DNA of 64,000 bases from Leptolinea sp. HRD-7 (GCA_024363285.1 AP024710.1:620001-684000), one strand, 5' to 3'; positions 17,699 through 27,018 are shown, numbered from the stretch's first letter. Notes: generated by a model not told the origin, from the sequence alone. Translations and numbers: made by a program.

Positions 17699-19762
17699 CT
17701 ATTTACTGACCTGATTTCTTCCCGCGTCTTTCGAACGGAAAAGTGCCTCGTCAGCCTTTTCAATAAGTTCATCAAATGTTCGTATAACATCTGTCAGGGT
17801 TGCAACGCCAATACTGACAGAAAGGGGAATATCTCCGACCGGAGTTTGCACCGGTTTTGAGCAAATAGCCATTCGGAGACGATCAGCCACCGGCAAAGCG
17901 TTTTCCAGGTCGGTTTCCGGTAACAGAATAACAAACTCGTCACCTCCATACCTTCCCAGTATATCGACTTCCCGGATGCTGGCTTTCCAGCGATCAGCCA
18001 GTGTTTTAAGAACATGGTCACCCACAGAGTGACTGTATTTATCATTGATCTCTTTAAATTTATCCGTGTCAATCATTACAGCCGAAAGGCTGCGTCCGTA
18101 CCGGTGAGCGCGCTCTACCTCACGACGTCCAAGTTCAAATAACCCGCGCCGGTTGTAGATATCGGTTAGCTCATCGGTAATCGCGTATTGTTGAACCTCG
18201 GCATACAGCCGGGCGTTTTCAATTGCTACAGCCGCCTGGTCGGCAAACGCCTGGAGGCGGTCTGCATGATGCTGATTATAGAACCCGGGTTGACAGCTTT
18301 CCAGATTGAGAAAACCAAAAACCTGACCTTTGCTGCGCAATGGAGCGGATGCCATGGATCGCGCCCAGTGGATATTAGAGTGACTTTCCAGCGCGGCATA
18401 TTCATGCATATCGCTCACCGCTAAAGGCATGCCGGTGGTGTACATGCTGAGGAAATGTGATTCCTGAGTAATAGGAATCTGTAAGCTCATCATGGCTTCT
18501 TCAATTCCACGTTCCGCGTAACCAATGGCACGTACAATATAAGCAACGCCAGACCATATCATCATAACGTTTGCGGCTTCGTTGGGTACAACCTCGCCCA
18601 CATTAAGCAGGATGCGATCCAGAACTTCGTCAAAATTTAGCGTGCTGGTCAGAGCCGCAGCGGTATCTCGAAGAGCGTTAGCCAGAATATCTTCTTCTTT
18701 TTCCTGCCGGAGTACATCTATAGTCGATGTATCAATAAAGGCAATTAAAAAGTGAGAATTTCTGGGAAGGAAGGAAAAACAAACCAAATAAGACGAGGTC
18801 TTACCATTCGCAAGCTTAATATCGATTATTTTGGCTTCGACGTTCTTTTCGGAAGAAAGGGCAGGTAATATCTCACTGGTCAACCGATTAATAGAATCTT
18901 CGGTAAGAATGGAACTGAAGGGTAAATGAAGAATATCGAAGTTGCTGTAACCGGTTTTTTGCAACCATTTTTGGTTGGCCGCCAGGATATTACCCTTTGT
19001 ATCTATCCGCAGTTGCATAACAGGAGAATAGTAAAAAACTTCATCCTGTGAGAAGTCTTTTTCAACAAACGTAAATGTGACAGCCGACTGCCCCATTGTT
19101 TCAATTGGACGCGCAAAGATGTTATACGATTTTAAGCCTTCGGAGGTCGATAGAGTAGCCTCTACGATTACCGGTACTTTTTCGTCCTTTATCTTCGCGA
19201 CCAATTCTTCCAGAGTAGCAATCAATCCGGTGATCTCTGTTTGAAAACTGGTAAGACGATCTTGTCGATGCAATTCCGGAAAAGTGAAAGAAAACGCCTC
19301 ATTGACCGTCAACACTTCAAGCGAGTTAGAATCAATGATCATCGCTGGAATAGTCATTTCTGATATCAACGCGGTGAAGTTTTCTATCATGTTATGGCGT
19401 GAAATGGCCATCATAATGGTCTTTTTCAGGTTCCGTTGGTTTAGCGGTTGTGGTACGCAACTATACTCTGTCGTTTTTCCGGCAGAATGAGCCGCATTCT
19501 CTTTAGCCGCCAGGTAGACAATTGGAAGATTGTAATCTTCCGCAAGCATCCGGGCGGTTTTCCGGCAATCGTTCACACCATCAGCAGACAAACCAACCAG
19601 GGCCAGGTCTGGTCGTTTCGCGTTATTGATGAGGAGTTTGATTTCTTCACCCGTTGAGGCGATCTGGGGTCTCTTAAACCCAATTTTTTCGATCAACAAT
19701 GTAACCTGATCGATTATTGATTGTTCCTTTTCAACAAGGAGTATCCGGGGATTCTCAGTCAT
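17699..19762 (-). CDS. Pseudo-receiver / PAS / GAF / GGDEF diguanylate cyclase
   Basis: A 687-aa cytosolic signalling protein. Residues 1-120 have a receiver fold but lack its chemistry. The acidic pair is VEKEQ and the phospho-acceptor position in PDLALVGLSADG is Gly. The usual KP is VPQPL. Two PAS-like regions (about 125-240 and 245-350), a GAF domain (about 360-520) and a GGDEF domain (about 525-687) follow. The cyclase loop is intact (YGGDEF) with an upstream inhibitory-site REVD, so it should make c-di-GMP. The GAF and PAS domains presumably sense a small ligand or redox state. No membrane segment is present. It stands alone, with about 100-200 bases of spacer on each side. Confidence 0.9.
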   Translation of the reverse strand: MTENPRILLVEKEQSIIDQVTLLIEKIGFKRPQIASTGEEIKLLINNAKRPDLALVGLSADGVNDCRKTARMLAEDYNLPIVYLAAKENAAHSAGKTTEYSCVPQPLNQRNLKKTIMMAISRHNMIENFTALISEMTIPAMIIDSNSLEVLTVNEAFSFTFPELHRQDRLTSFQTEITGLIATLEELVAKIKDEKVPVIVEATLSTSEGLKSYNIFARPIETMGQSAVTFTFVEKDFSQDEVFYYSPVMQLRIDTKGNILAANQKWLQKTGYSNFDILHLPFSSILTEDSINRLTSEILPALSSEKNVEAKIIDIKLANGKTSSYLVCFSFLPRNSHFLIAFIDTSTIDVLRQEKEEDILANALRDTAAALTSTLNFDEVLDRILLNVGEVVPNEAANVMMIWSGVAYIVRAIGYAERGIEEAMMSLQIPITQESHFLSMYTTGMPLAVSDMHEYAALESHSNIHWARSMASAPLRSKGQVFGFLNLESCQPGFYNQHHADRLQAFADQAAVAIENARLYAEVQQYAITDELTDIYNRRGLFELGRREVERAHRYGRSLSAVMIDTDKFKEINDKYSHSVGDHVLKTLADRWKASIREVDILGRYGGDEFVILLPETDLENALPVADRLRMAICSKPVQTPVGDIPLSVSIGVATLTDVIRTFDELIEKADEALFRSKDAGRNQVSK

Positions 19763-19977
19763 ATTTTCAGTATTTCATTGTTGACCTGTCATCCAACACC
19801 AGTGTTGATATACAGGCAAATATTTAATACTGTTCTCCTCATACATTAAACGGGCAACATATATATTGCAAGGTTCAGGCCATTCCAACAAGTGGAAGCC
19901 GGGTAATATATTGAATTGATTATATGAATGTAATGGTAAATTTGAAAGTAATTTTTTGTAAATTATCCGTAACGAAC

Positions 19978-20481
19978 CTATGAGAGATTTTTAATCTTCT
20001 CCAATATGCGTCTGGTTGTATCAAAAGCCAACGGAGGCAGATAATGTAAATGAAAGAATTCTGCCCGGTCGGCATCATCCCCGGCTTTGACCACCCCTCC
20101 GAGGTAATCGGCACGGCAAACGAGAACAATATCGGCACCATGTTCATGTTCCTTGCCGCTGAAAATATCAAACAGTCCGGTAACTTTTACGGTAACACCG
20201 GTCTCTTCCAGGCACTCCCGCGCGCCGGCTTCCGGGATGGTCTCACCGGCATCCATAAATCCTGCAGGCAAAGACCAGTAACCCTGATAAGGTTCGTTGA
20301 CCCTCCGGGTCAGTAACACACGATCTTGATGAAGGACGACAACGGCTACCGCTACTTTGGGATCCGCGAAATATATCCATCCGCACGCCGGGCAAACCGG
20401 TCGAATTCGGCCAAATTTGTCTTCCAGCACCAAAGATGTGCCACATTGAACGCAGAAAGCAATTTTCCCGGAATTATTCAT
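19978..20481 (-). CDS. NUDIX hydrolase with N-terminal zinc ribbon
   Basis: Nucleotide pyrophosphohydrolase similar to the zinc-ribbon NUDIX proteins related to NADH pyrophosphatase. A zinc ribbon is formed by FCVQCG and VCPACGW (residues 9-33). The Nudix box GFMDAGETIPEAGAREC continues to LEETGV, with the catalytic glutamates conserved. I place the start at the ATG at 20481, which overlaps the stop of the anti-sigma gene as TAATG, a typical coupling arrangement. The longer open frame to 20577 would run back inside that gene. It is the last gene of the sigma/anti-sigma/NUDIX operon. Confidence 0.88.
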   Translation of the reverse strand: MNNSGKIAFCVQCGTSLVLEDKFGRIRPVCPACGWIYFADPKVAVAVVVLHQDRVLLTRRVNEPYQGYWSLPAGFMDAGETIPEAGARECLEETGVTVKVTGLFDIFSGKEHEHGADIVLVCRADYLGGVVKAGDDADRAEFFHLHYLPPLAFDTTRRILEKIKNLS

Positions 20482-21449
20482 TAATGTAGACGCTTTCGGA
20501 GAACATATCCCACGGCAGCCAGAAGGACAGATATTAGAAGCAAAACTACACCCGGCAACATCGGTGAGGATTTCCATCTGTAACCTTCGGAGTAGGATTC
20601 AACTGGTGCTTTTTTTATATCGCCAGGGGCGCCGCCTGGGACAGGTAAGATTGCGGGGAGTATAGTTTCCGTAGGTCCCACAGACAGTGCCACAGAAGCC
20701 GTGGGAGTGGCTAATGTCTCCTGAGAGCTTTCTCCGGGAAGTATCCGAGTAAGAGATGGAGTTGCCAATGCCTGATCTTCGAGTTCTGCTTTCTGTGCCG
20801 TAACGGTTTCAGATGAAGTTTCGCTCACTGAAGTTGCCGAAGGTTCTTCACCTTTTGCCATAAGCGGCGTCGCCGCAGGTGGAGCAGGTTCCGATTCCAT
20901 CCCGGCAACCGCCTGAGAAGGTTCATCAAGGCTAAGCCGGGGCGCCATCTCGGGTTCTTTAGGCTGCTCCGCCTCTTTCATTGTCTCCGGTTGGGCGGCC
21001 GGGGCACTATTGAACAGGGTTATAGTCGGGGCTGGAGACAGGGCATCTGTCATTACGGTCGCGGGGGCAGCTGTGGCCTGCAAAACCGGAGAGAACATCA
21101 TTGCCGGCTGTGATGGAGCCGATCGTGTTCCGGGTGACCAAAAATTCAACATCAGTAACAATACAGCCAGCAAACCGGTGGCGGCTGAACTTAGATTTAT
21201 CATCGGAATCAACCATGTCCACTGTTTTTGGCCTGCCATTTCTGTAGTCAGGTAAAAGTTACGGCGGCGTTTTACACGCGGAACAGAGCGGAGTATCCCT
21301 CTGGTTTGCCGCAACGAGACCAACGCTGCTTTAAGAACAGGATCACTTAATAGCCGTTCTTCTACGTCACGGGCATCGGCCGGTGATAGTGAAGAATCCA
21401 GATATGTTGAAAGTAACTCCCAGTCGTGGTCAGTCAATCTGGCGGTCAT
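20481..21449 (-). CDS. Membrane-anchored anti-sigma-factor-like protein
   Basis: Probable regulator of the ECF sigma factor encoded just upstream. The N-terminal ~60 residues (LTDHDWELLSTYLDSSLSP; VEERLLSDPVLKAALVSLR) resemble the helical anti-sigma domain but without the HxxxCxxC zinc site. A transmembrane helix follows at about 80-105. A long extracytoplasmic Pro/Ala/Ser/Glu-rich segment (about 110-285) and a second C-terminal helix (GVVLLLISVLLAAVGYVL) follow. The ATG overlaps the sigma-factor stop (ATGA). The signal that would inactivate it cannot be inferred. Confidence 0.8.
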   Translation of the reverse strand: MTARLTDHDWELLSTYLDSSLSPADARDVEERLLSDPVLKAALVSLRQTRGILRSVPRVKRRRNFYLTTEMAGQKQWTWLIPMINLSSAATGLLAVLLLMLNFWSPGTRSAPSQPAMMFSPVLQATAAPATVMTDALSPAPTITLFNSAPAAQPETMKEAEQPKEPEMAPRLSLDEPSQAVAGMESEPAPPAATPLMAKGEEPSATSVSETSSETVTAQKAELEDQALATPSLTRILPGESSQETLATPTASVALSVGPTETILPAILPVPGGAPGDIKKAPVESYSEGYRWKSSPMLPGVVLLLISVLLAAVGYVLRKRLH

Positions 21450-22084
21450 CAGGCACCTTCATATTTTTGACGAATTGCCAGAGGCAATAGTTCCCAGAAA
21501 TCCTGCAGGCAGCCGCGTAATTTTTGACGGGCACGTGCCAGCCGGCTCTTTACCGTTCCCAACGGATTCCCGGTTATCCGGCTGATCTCTTCATAATCCA
21601 ATTCTTCCACATCAGCCAGAACTGCCACGGCGCGAAAATCCGGCGGTAGATCCTGCAGACAGTATTGCACCGCCCGATGCAGTTCACGCATCTCACTGAT
21701 CTGCTGAGGAGACGGTGCCGGATCGGGCAATCCCCGGTCAACAAGATCAAGATAATCGTCCCGCGTATCATCGTCGATAGAAACTACCGGCTGACGTTTT
21801 GATTTTCGCAACTCATCGTAACAGGCATTTACGGTTACTTTGAGCAGCCATGCCTTGAATGAACCACCCCGGTATGACTTGATATTGCGGTAAGCAGAAA
21901 TAAACGCTTTTTGCGCCGCATCCTCCGCTTCATCAAACCCGCCCATAATCCGATATGCTGTGTTAAACACTCTATCCTGATAGAACGTCACCAGCCGGTT
22001 AAACGCGTCAAGATCACCCTGTTGTGCTTCAAGTATCCAGCGGGGTTCTGCGGTTTGTTCATCCGAAGGAATTATGGTATTCAT
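21449..22084 (-). CDS. ECF-type RNA polymerase sigma factor
   Basis: Alternative sigma-70 of the extracytoplasmic-function group, 211 aa. Region 2 is at about 20-90 (FNRLVTFYQDRVFNTAYRI; DEAEDAAQKAFISAYRNI; FKAWLLKVTVNACYDELRK). Region 4 is at about 140-190 (LPPDFRAVAVLADVEELDYEEI; GTVKSRLARARQKL). I chose the ATG at 22084; a TTG at 22093 would add three residues. No ribosome-binding site is visible. A TATAAT box (complement of 22099-22104) lies only about 15 bases upstream, so the message is nearly leaderless. It is operonic with its anti-sigma partner. Confidence 0.9.
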   Translation of the reverse strand: MNTIIPSDEQTAEPRWILEAQQGDLDAFNRLVTFYQDRVFNTAYRIMGGFDEAEDAAQKAFISAYRNIKSYRGGSFKAWLLKVTVNACYDELRKSKRQPVVSIDDDTRDDYLDLVDRGLPDPAPSPQQISEMRELHRAVQYCLQDLPPDFRAVAVLADVEELDYEEISRITGNPLGTVKSRLARARQKLRGCLQDFWELLPLAIRQKYEGA

Positions 22085-22243
22085 AGTCAACAAAAGAAAT
22101 TATAGCCTCACACTCGGCTTTCAATCAGACTGATCGACCATTAGTTAACATTTTATTAATAGGTTTTTCAAGTCAGTCAATTAAGGTATGATAGTATCGA
22201 TTTGAGTTGTTTTCTTTCAGAGGTAAAACAGGGAATATCCTTT

Positions 22244-22735
22244 ATGAAAACGTTACTATTAATGAGACACGCGAAATCCAGCTGGAAACATCCTGACCTT
22301 CCGGATCAAGACCGGCCATTGAATAAGCGCGGTGAAAAAGACGCGCCCCGTATGGGAAAATACCTCAAGGAAAAAGAACTGGTTCCGCAAGTGATTCTGG
22401 CTTCACCGGCCAAACGCATCAAGCAGACTGTAGATGGAGTTTTGGAAAAAATGCCTTTCAAAGGCAAAGTGGAGTATGTTGATTCCCTGTATCTGGCTGA
22501 ACCAACCGCGTATTTTTCTATTCTGCAGACTATCCCCGATAAAATTGAACGGGTATTGATCGTGGGGCACAATCCCGGACTGGAGGGTTTGCTGCAAATT
22601 CTCAGTGGTCAGGTTGAATCATTACCCACCGCGTCTATCGCTCACCTGGTTCTCCCCATTGAACATTGGAAGGATCTAAAAGAAGAAACCCGCTGCGAAC
22701 TGGTTGAGCGGGTAAAACCTCGCGATCTTAAATAA
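22244..22735 (+). CDS. sixA: SixA-type phosphohistidine phosphatase (histidine phosphatase superfamily)
   Basis: Small (163 aa) branch-2-like histidine phosphatase. The catalytic LMRHAKSSW near residue 6 has the RHG-like RHA motif. LASPAKRIKQT (second Arg) and IVGHNPGLEGLL (second catalytic His) complete the active site. SixA proteins remove phosphate from phosphohistidine on signalling or PTS proteins. The ATG at 22244 is used because the family starts directly with MKTLLLMRHAK and GGGA lies upstream. A TTG at 22202 would add an unrelated tail. It is divergent from the ECF sigma gene and followed by a terminator. Confidence 0.9.
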   Translation: MKTLLLMRHAKSSWKHPDLPDQDRPLNKRGEKDAPRMGKYLKEKELVPQVILASPAKRIKQTVDGVLEKMPFKGKVEYVDSLYLAEPTAYFSILQTIPDKIERVLIVGHNPGLEGLLQILSGQVESLPTASIAHLVLPIEHWKDLKEETRCELVERVKPRDLK

Positions 22736-22755
22736 TGATTCGAATAACAGGTATA

Positions 22756-22780
22756 ACAGGCGGCGATGCCGCCTGTTTTT
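22756..22780 (+). terminator. Terminator of sixA
   Basis: ACAGGCGGC-GAT-GCCGCCTGT (22756-22776) is followed by a T-run, a textbook Rho-independent terminator. Confidence 0.9.
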
Positions 22781-22818
22781 CGTTAAAATAAGACCATACT
22801 TATACTCAGAGGTTTTTC

Positions 22819-23142
22819 ATGTCCAACCTGGTTTCCCTTCAAAAGACGGATTTTGAAAGTAAAGTTCTTAGAGCATCTCTTCCGGTTGTGTTGGATTTTG
22901 GCGCGGAATGGTGTTCACCCTGCAAGCGGCTGGCACCCATAATTGACGGGCTTGCGGGTGAATGGGCCGGTAAAGCGTCTTTTTTCGCCGTGGATGCGGA
23001 TTCAAACAGTGACCTTGTAGGTAAATTCCAGGTTATGAGTTTACCGACGATCATAGTGATAAAAAATGGAAATGAAGTTGCGCGTACGGTAGGGTTACAG
23101 GCTAAGGAAAAACTGGTTGAGTTGATCTTCCCACATCTGTAG
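22819..23142 (+). CDS. Thioredoxin
   Basis: A 107-aa cytosolic thiol-disulfide oxidoreductase. The active site is EWCSPCK (CSPC rather than the common CGPC). VVLDFGAEW before it and the cis-proline MSLPTIIVI after it are both present. The CSPC variant may shift the redox potential. A peptidase gene follows after 14 bases in the same direction, so the two are probably co-transcribed. Confidence 0.92.
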   Translation: MSNLVSLQKTDFESKVLRASLPVVLDFGAEWCSPCKRLAPIIDGLAGEWAGKASFFAVDADSNSDLVGKFQVMSLPTIIVIKNGNEVARTVGLQAKEKLVELIFPHL

Positions 23143-23156
23143 GGAAAGGATTCAGT

Positions 23157-25040
23157 ATGGAAATTAAAAAGGAACACGCGTTCGGACTTTGGCCCAGCCT
23201 GGTGACGGCCGCGGATGCCAGCCAAAAAATCCGGTTGGAGGATGTGCAATTCAATTCAACCGATAGTACGATCTTATGGGTGGAAGGCCGTTCAGGAACC
23301 GGAGTCTTGGTCAGACAGTCACCGGGTGACGCCCGCCGCGAACTCACCGGCCCATTGCTCTCGGTTCGCGGTGGAATTGGTTACGGTGGCGGCGAGTTTT
23401 CAACCCATGGCGGCGACATTTATTTTGCCGAAAAAAGCGGGCTGCTTTACCGCATGAATCTTGAGAGCGGTCACCCTGTTCCTATTACACCGGCGTATGG
23501 CGCCTTTGCTGACCCGCAGGTTTCACCTGACGGTCAATGGGTTCTTTCAGTATTTTCTGATGGGAAGACGGACCTGCTCAGCCTGATCGACAGTCAGGGG
23601 CATGAATGGCCAATCCAACTGGTGAAAGGCTCCGATTTCTACATGTCACCCCGGTGGCACCCGGCCGGGAAATTTATAGCCTGGATCGAATGGGACCACC
23701 CAAACATGCCATGGGATGGAACAAAACTGATGCTCGGCCGCCTTGAAGGGAGTCCGCCTCACCTGGTAGACTGGCATAGCGTAGCCGGTGATGTGGACCA
23801 GAGCGTTTATCAGCCGGAATTCTCATCTGATGGACGTTATTTGAGCTATATCGTTTCCAACGGGGAATGGGAAGATCTGGTTCTACTTGAATTACAAACC
23901 GGAGACACGCGCGTTCTGGTAGAAGGTGACGGTTTCCACCTTTGTGAACCTGCCTGGGTACAGGGCATTCGTTCTTATGGCTGGTCGTATGACAATCATG
24001 AGATATTGTATATCCGTAACCATGGCGGATTAGCCAGTCTCTGGCAGGTAAATATTGAAAATGGCGAAACATCACAACTGGAAACATCCCCATATACCTG
24101 GCTGACACAAATCTCTGTCTCACGGCACGCAAAAGAAGCGGCTTTTCTGGCCTCCGCGCCCGGTATTCCATCTCGAGTTGTTCGGTGGGATGCAGAAGGT
24201 TTGCACACCGTCGCATACAGCGATTTGGAACGTCTTCCCGATGGATATTATTCAGTTCCAGTACCATTAGAGTGGACTGTTGAAGACGGCAGTACAGTCT
24301 ATGGAACATATTATCCACCGGCAAACCCGGATTACACATCGGATGGATTGCCTCCAGCTATTCTGTATATTCACGGTGGTCCTACGTCAATTCAACCGGT
24401 CACGTTTAGCGCGGAACGATTGTTTTTCACATCCCGCGGGTATGCCTGGCTGGACGTTAATTACCGCGGCAGCAGTGGATACGGACGCACCTACCTTCAA
24501 TCACTGCGTCATCGTTGGGGTGAAGCCGATGTGGAAGACGCCGCAACAGCAGCGAATGCTTTGATCGAGAATAGACTGGCAGATCCCAATAAACTGATCA
24601 TTCGGGGTGGGAGCGCGGGTGGGTATACCGTTCTCAACGCGTTGATCCACCATCCGGGGGTGTTTAAAGCCGGCCTGTGCCTGTACGGCGTCAGCAACCT
24701 GTTCACTCTGGTTCAGGATACGCATAAATTTGAACTACACTACAACGATAGTATGGTGGGGGAACTGCCGGAAGCGGCAGGAAAATATCATGCCTGGTCG
24801 CCGGTTTTTCACGCGGCAAAAATTCAAGACGCGCTGGCTGTTTTTCAGGGAGCCGTAGATCGCATTGTACCGCCCGCGCAATCGGAAGAGATCGTCAATG
24901 CTGTGCGTGGACGTGGAATACCGCTACTCTATAAGATCTATGAAGGTGAAGGACACGGTTTCCGCAAGGCTGAGACCCTGACGGACTATTATCACGAAGT
25001 GGAACGCTTCTTGCAACAATTCGTGTTATTCGCTCCGTAG
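23157..25040 (+). CDS. S9-family prolyl oligopeptidase / acyl-aminoacyl peptidase
   Basis: Cytosolic serine peptidase of 627 aa. The N-terminal ~370 residues form a beta-propeller with WD40-like Tyr/Trp repeats (DPQVSPDGQWVLSVFSDG; YQPEFSSDGRYLSYI). The C-terminal ~250 residues form the alpha/beta-hydrolase domain. It has the oxyanion-region HGGPTS, the nucleophile elbow GGSAGGY, the acid in GAVDRIVPP and the catalytic His in GEGHGF. No signal peptide is present. GGGAAAGGA precedes the ATG. It most resembles dipeptidyl aminopeptidase/acylaminoacyl-peptidase proteins; exact specificity is not readable. Confidence 0.92.
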   Translation: MEIKKEHAFGLWPSLVTAADASQKIRLEDVQFNSTDSTILWVEGRSGTGVLVRQSPGDARRELTGPLLSVRGGIGYGGGEFSTHGGDIYFAEKSGLLYRMNLESGHPVPITPAYGAFADPQVSPDGQWVLSVFSDGKTDLLSLIDSQGHEWPIQLVKGSDFYMSPRWHPAGKFIAWIEWDHPNMPWDGTKLMLGRLEGSPPHLVDWHSVAGDVDQSVYQPEFSSDGRYLSYIVSNGEWEDLVLLELQTGDTRVLVEGDGFHLCEPAWVQGIRSYGWSYDNHEILYIRNHGGLASLWQVNIENGETSQLETSPYTWLTQISVSRHAKEAAFLASAPGIPSRVVRWDAEGLHTVAYSDLERLPDGYYSVPVPLEWTVEDGSTVYGTYYPPANPDYTSDGLPPAILYIHGGPTSIQPVTFSAERLFFTSRGYAWLDVNYRGSSGYGRTYLQSLRHRWGEADVEDAATAANALIENRLADPNKLIIRGGSAGGYTVLNALIHHPGVFKAGLCLYGVSNLFTLVQDTHKFELHYNDSMVGELPEAAGKYHAWSPVFHAAKIQDALAVFQGAVDRIVPPAQSEEIVNAVRGRGIPLLYKIYEGEGHGFRKAETLTDYYHEVERFLQQFVLFAP

Positions 25041-25151
25041 TTTAATCGCGAAGAGAATCGCACTTTGCCATCCATTTCCTCCAATCCGATGTAACCATGC
25101 GGAGAAAACTGGCCGCCCGGCCATAGAAGGAAAGGAAAGAGAGTAACCACT

Positions 25152-25976
25152 TTGAGCAGGAATTTTTTGAAAATCGTTCTATTTACCGGATTGATCGTAG
25201 GTCTAACCGGATGCGAGCGTCCGGCTAATATATCTCCGATCGGACCGGCAGCACCCGCGGCGCCTGTCGCAACTACCGCGGCTACTATTGTGCCAGCCGA
25301 ACCCAAAGCTGTCACACCCACATTACTGATCAAAACTCCGGTCAAAGTTGCCACTCAGGCTTCGGGATTCCAGGAAATCTTAAGCGCCACCCAAACCGCG
25401 GTCGCTACCATCCGGTCTGGAACATTGACAGCCACCGCTCTTGGGCTTTCAGGTACGCAAATCGGTACACCGGGAACTCCGGGAACACCAATGGCCGGTA
25501 CCGGTACTCCGGGTATCACGTCCACGCCAATGGCATTGGGAACGATTTATCCGGCCACGCCCACGCCTGAAGGCACTCTGGGCGCAATGCTGGGAACGCT
25601 TTCACCGAATGGCACACCAGGCGCGATGACCGGAACGCTGGTGATACCGACAGCCACAAAATTTATCGCCAACTTCCCAATCATACCCGGCGTTCCCACG
25701 TTTGGTATTCAAAGTGTGGTAGGTGATGGTACAGTGACAATTGTCACGTCTGAATTTCCGGCGAATAGTAAATATACCGTCTATATGGGCGCGGCCGGTA
25801 CCCGGGGGTATGGAGGCACTTTTCTCGGTACGTTTGACACCGAAAAGGGCGGGCAGAAGACTCTGGTTTTCAACATCCCTGCCACTCTCTATGGTTATTC
25901 ACCCATCGATATACGTATCGAATTCCCTGACGGACGCTATACCTACAATTTCTTCTACAATATCACCGCCAACTAA
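25152..25976 (+). CDS. Thr/Pro/Gly-rich lipoprotein of unknown function
   Basis: A 274-aa secreted protein. The signal peptide ends in the lipobox GLTGC (Cys20). A long low-complexity region (about 30-175) contains many GTP/TPG/ATP repeats, such as GTPGTPGTPMAGTGTPG. The C-terminal ~95 residues form a compact beta-rich domain (VVGDGTVTIVTSEFPANSKYTV; FDTEKGGQKTLVFNIP; RIEFPDGRYTYNFFYN), perhaps Ig-like. The start is a TTG at 25152, preceded by AGGAAAGAGAG. Its end overlaps the convergent cation-efflux gene by 4 bases. I do not recognise a function. Confidence 0.7.
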   Translation: MSRNFLKIVLFTGLIVGLTGCERPANISPIGPAAPAAPVATTAATIVPAEPKAVTPTLLIKTPVKVATQASGFQEILSATQTAVATIRSGTLTATALGLSGTQIGTPGTPGTPMAGTGTPGITSTPMALGTIYPATPTPEGTLGAMLGTLSPNGTPGAMTGTLVIPTATKFIANFPIIPGVPTFGIQSVVGDGTVTIVTSEFPANSKYTVYMGAAGTRGYGGTFLGTFDTEKGGQKTLVFNIPATLYGYSPIDIRIEFPDGRYTYNFFYNITAN

Positions 25977-26878
25977 TCCCAACCTTCGGGTTCTATGTGG
26001 ACATAAGCTCTGTCCACTTCGGAAAAACTTTCCAGCCGCTCAATCACCTGGTCGCAGATCTCATGCACCTGATTGAGCGGCATGTTTCCATCTACGTTGA
26101 TATGCATATCCACCAGAAGCCGGGGTCCGCTGTATTCCAGAATGGCATGGTGAACTCTGATCACACCGGGTATCTCTACAGCCGCGGCTACAAGTTCAGC
26201 ACGCAGGTCTTCAGACGCTCCCGCGCCGGTTAGAAACCCCAGGTTTTCTTTCGCTGCCAGGAAGGCCGCGCGGAAGATCCAGATAGCTACCACTACACCG
26301 GCGACCGGGTCTGCCAATGGATGAATGTAATCTGACCCGAGTATGCCAATAAACGCGGCCGTAGATGTGAGAACATCACTCAGATTATCGGTAGCCGTGG
26401 TTTCAAGAGTGGGGCTTTTGAGTTTTTTGGCCAGGGTTCGGATCCAGGCAAACATGCCGGCTTTGATCGCGGCAGCCAGTAATAGCACAAAAATGGGTAA
26501 TCCAATTTGAATGGCTTTTCCACCCTCAATGAAGCGTTGAATTGACGCGCTGGCAGCCGCATACCCGGCATAGGTCATGGATACTGTGATCATCAAGCCG
26601 ACCAAAGGCTCAAAACGGCTGTGTCCCTGCGGGTGACTTGAATCTGGCGGCCTCTGGGCCATCCACAATCCTAGAACCATAAGAAAAGAATACAGCACAT
26701 CCGAGGCTGAATTGGCCGCGTCAGCGAATAAGGCAACAGATCCACTTAAGTAGGCCGCGATCCATTTAATCGCCAGTAAGAGCACGTTCCCGCTGATGGT
26801 TATGATAAGCGCTGTTCGATAGAGGGATTGATTTTTAGGGTTGGATTTATGAACGCGGATGGATTGCATGACGATCAT
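25973..26878 (-). CDS. Cation diffusion facilitator (CDF) transporter
   Basis: Divalent-cation/proton antiporter, 301 aa. Six helices are predicted, with the metal site motifs LFADAANSASDVLYS (helix 2) and ATDNLSDVLTSTAAF (helix 5). A C-terminal cytoplasmic domain carries VRVHHAILEYSGPRLLVDMHI. It has an N-terminal basic tail and no His-rich loop, unlike the second CDF at 30203. The metal is uncertain. Two ATGs (26878 and 26869) are possible starts. A terminator-like stem separates it from the aminotransferase gene upstream. Confidence 0.9.
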   Translation of the reverse strand: MIVMQSIRVHKSNPKNQSLYRTALIITISGNVLLLAIKWIAAYLSGSVALFADAANSASDVLYSFLMVLGLWMAQRPPDSSHPQGHSRFEPLVGLMITVSMTYAGYAAASASIQRFIEGGKAIQIGLPIFVLLLAAAIKAGMFAWIRTLAKKLKSPTLETTATDNLSDVLTSTAAFIGILGSDYIHPLADPVAGVVVAIWIFRAAFLAAKENLGFLTGAGASEDLRAELVAAAVEIPGVIRVHHAILEYSGPRLLVDMHINVDGNMPLNQVHEICDQVIERLESFSEVDRAYVHIEPEGWD

Positions 26879-26901
26879 TACTCCGATTATTAATAAAATA
26901 A

Positions 26902-26964
26902 AACGGTCTCAAACCGCGCGCCCTTTCATTTCGAGAAATGATCAGGTGCACCTTTGAGACCGTT
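26902..26964 (-). terminator. Structured terminator downstream of the aminotransferase
   Basis: On the minus strand AACGGTCTCAAA and TTTGAGACCGTT form a perfect 12-base stem, followed by TTATTTTATT. The 39-base loop contains a second small stem (TCATTTC/GAAATGA). Confidence 0.7.
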
Positions 26965-27018
26965 GAGAACAATATCAACGTTTCGGGCTGAGTGCTCCGC
27001 CCGTAATTCAATTACGTA

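Noticed and set aside
20577-20577. Longer start for the NUDIX hydrolase at 20577
   Set aside because: It would overlap the anti-sigma gene by about 100 bases with an unrelated Cys-rich tail. The TAATG coupling at 20481 and the zinc ribbon position fit better.
26902-27018. Metal riboswitch (NiCo or similar) upstream of the cation efflux gene
   Set aside because: The structure is best read as a terminator of the upstream aminotransferase gene (12-bp stem, then T-rich tract); conserved aptamer motifs were not recognised.
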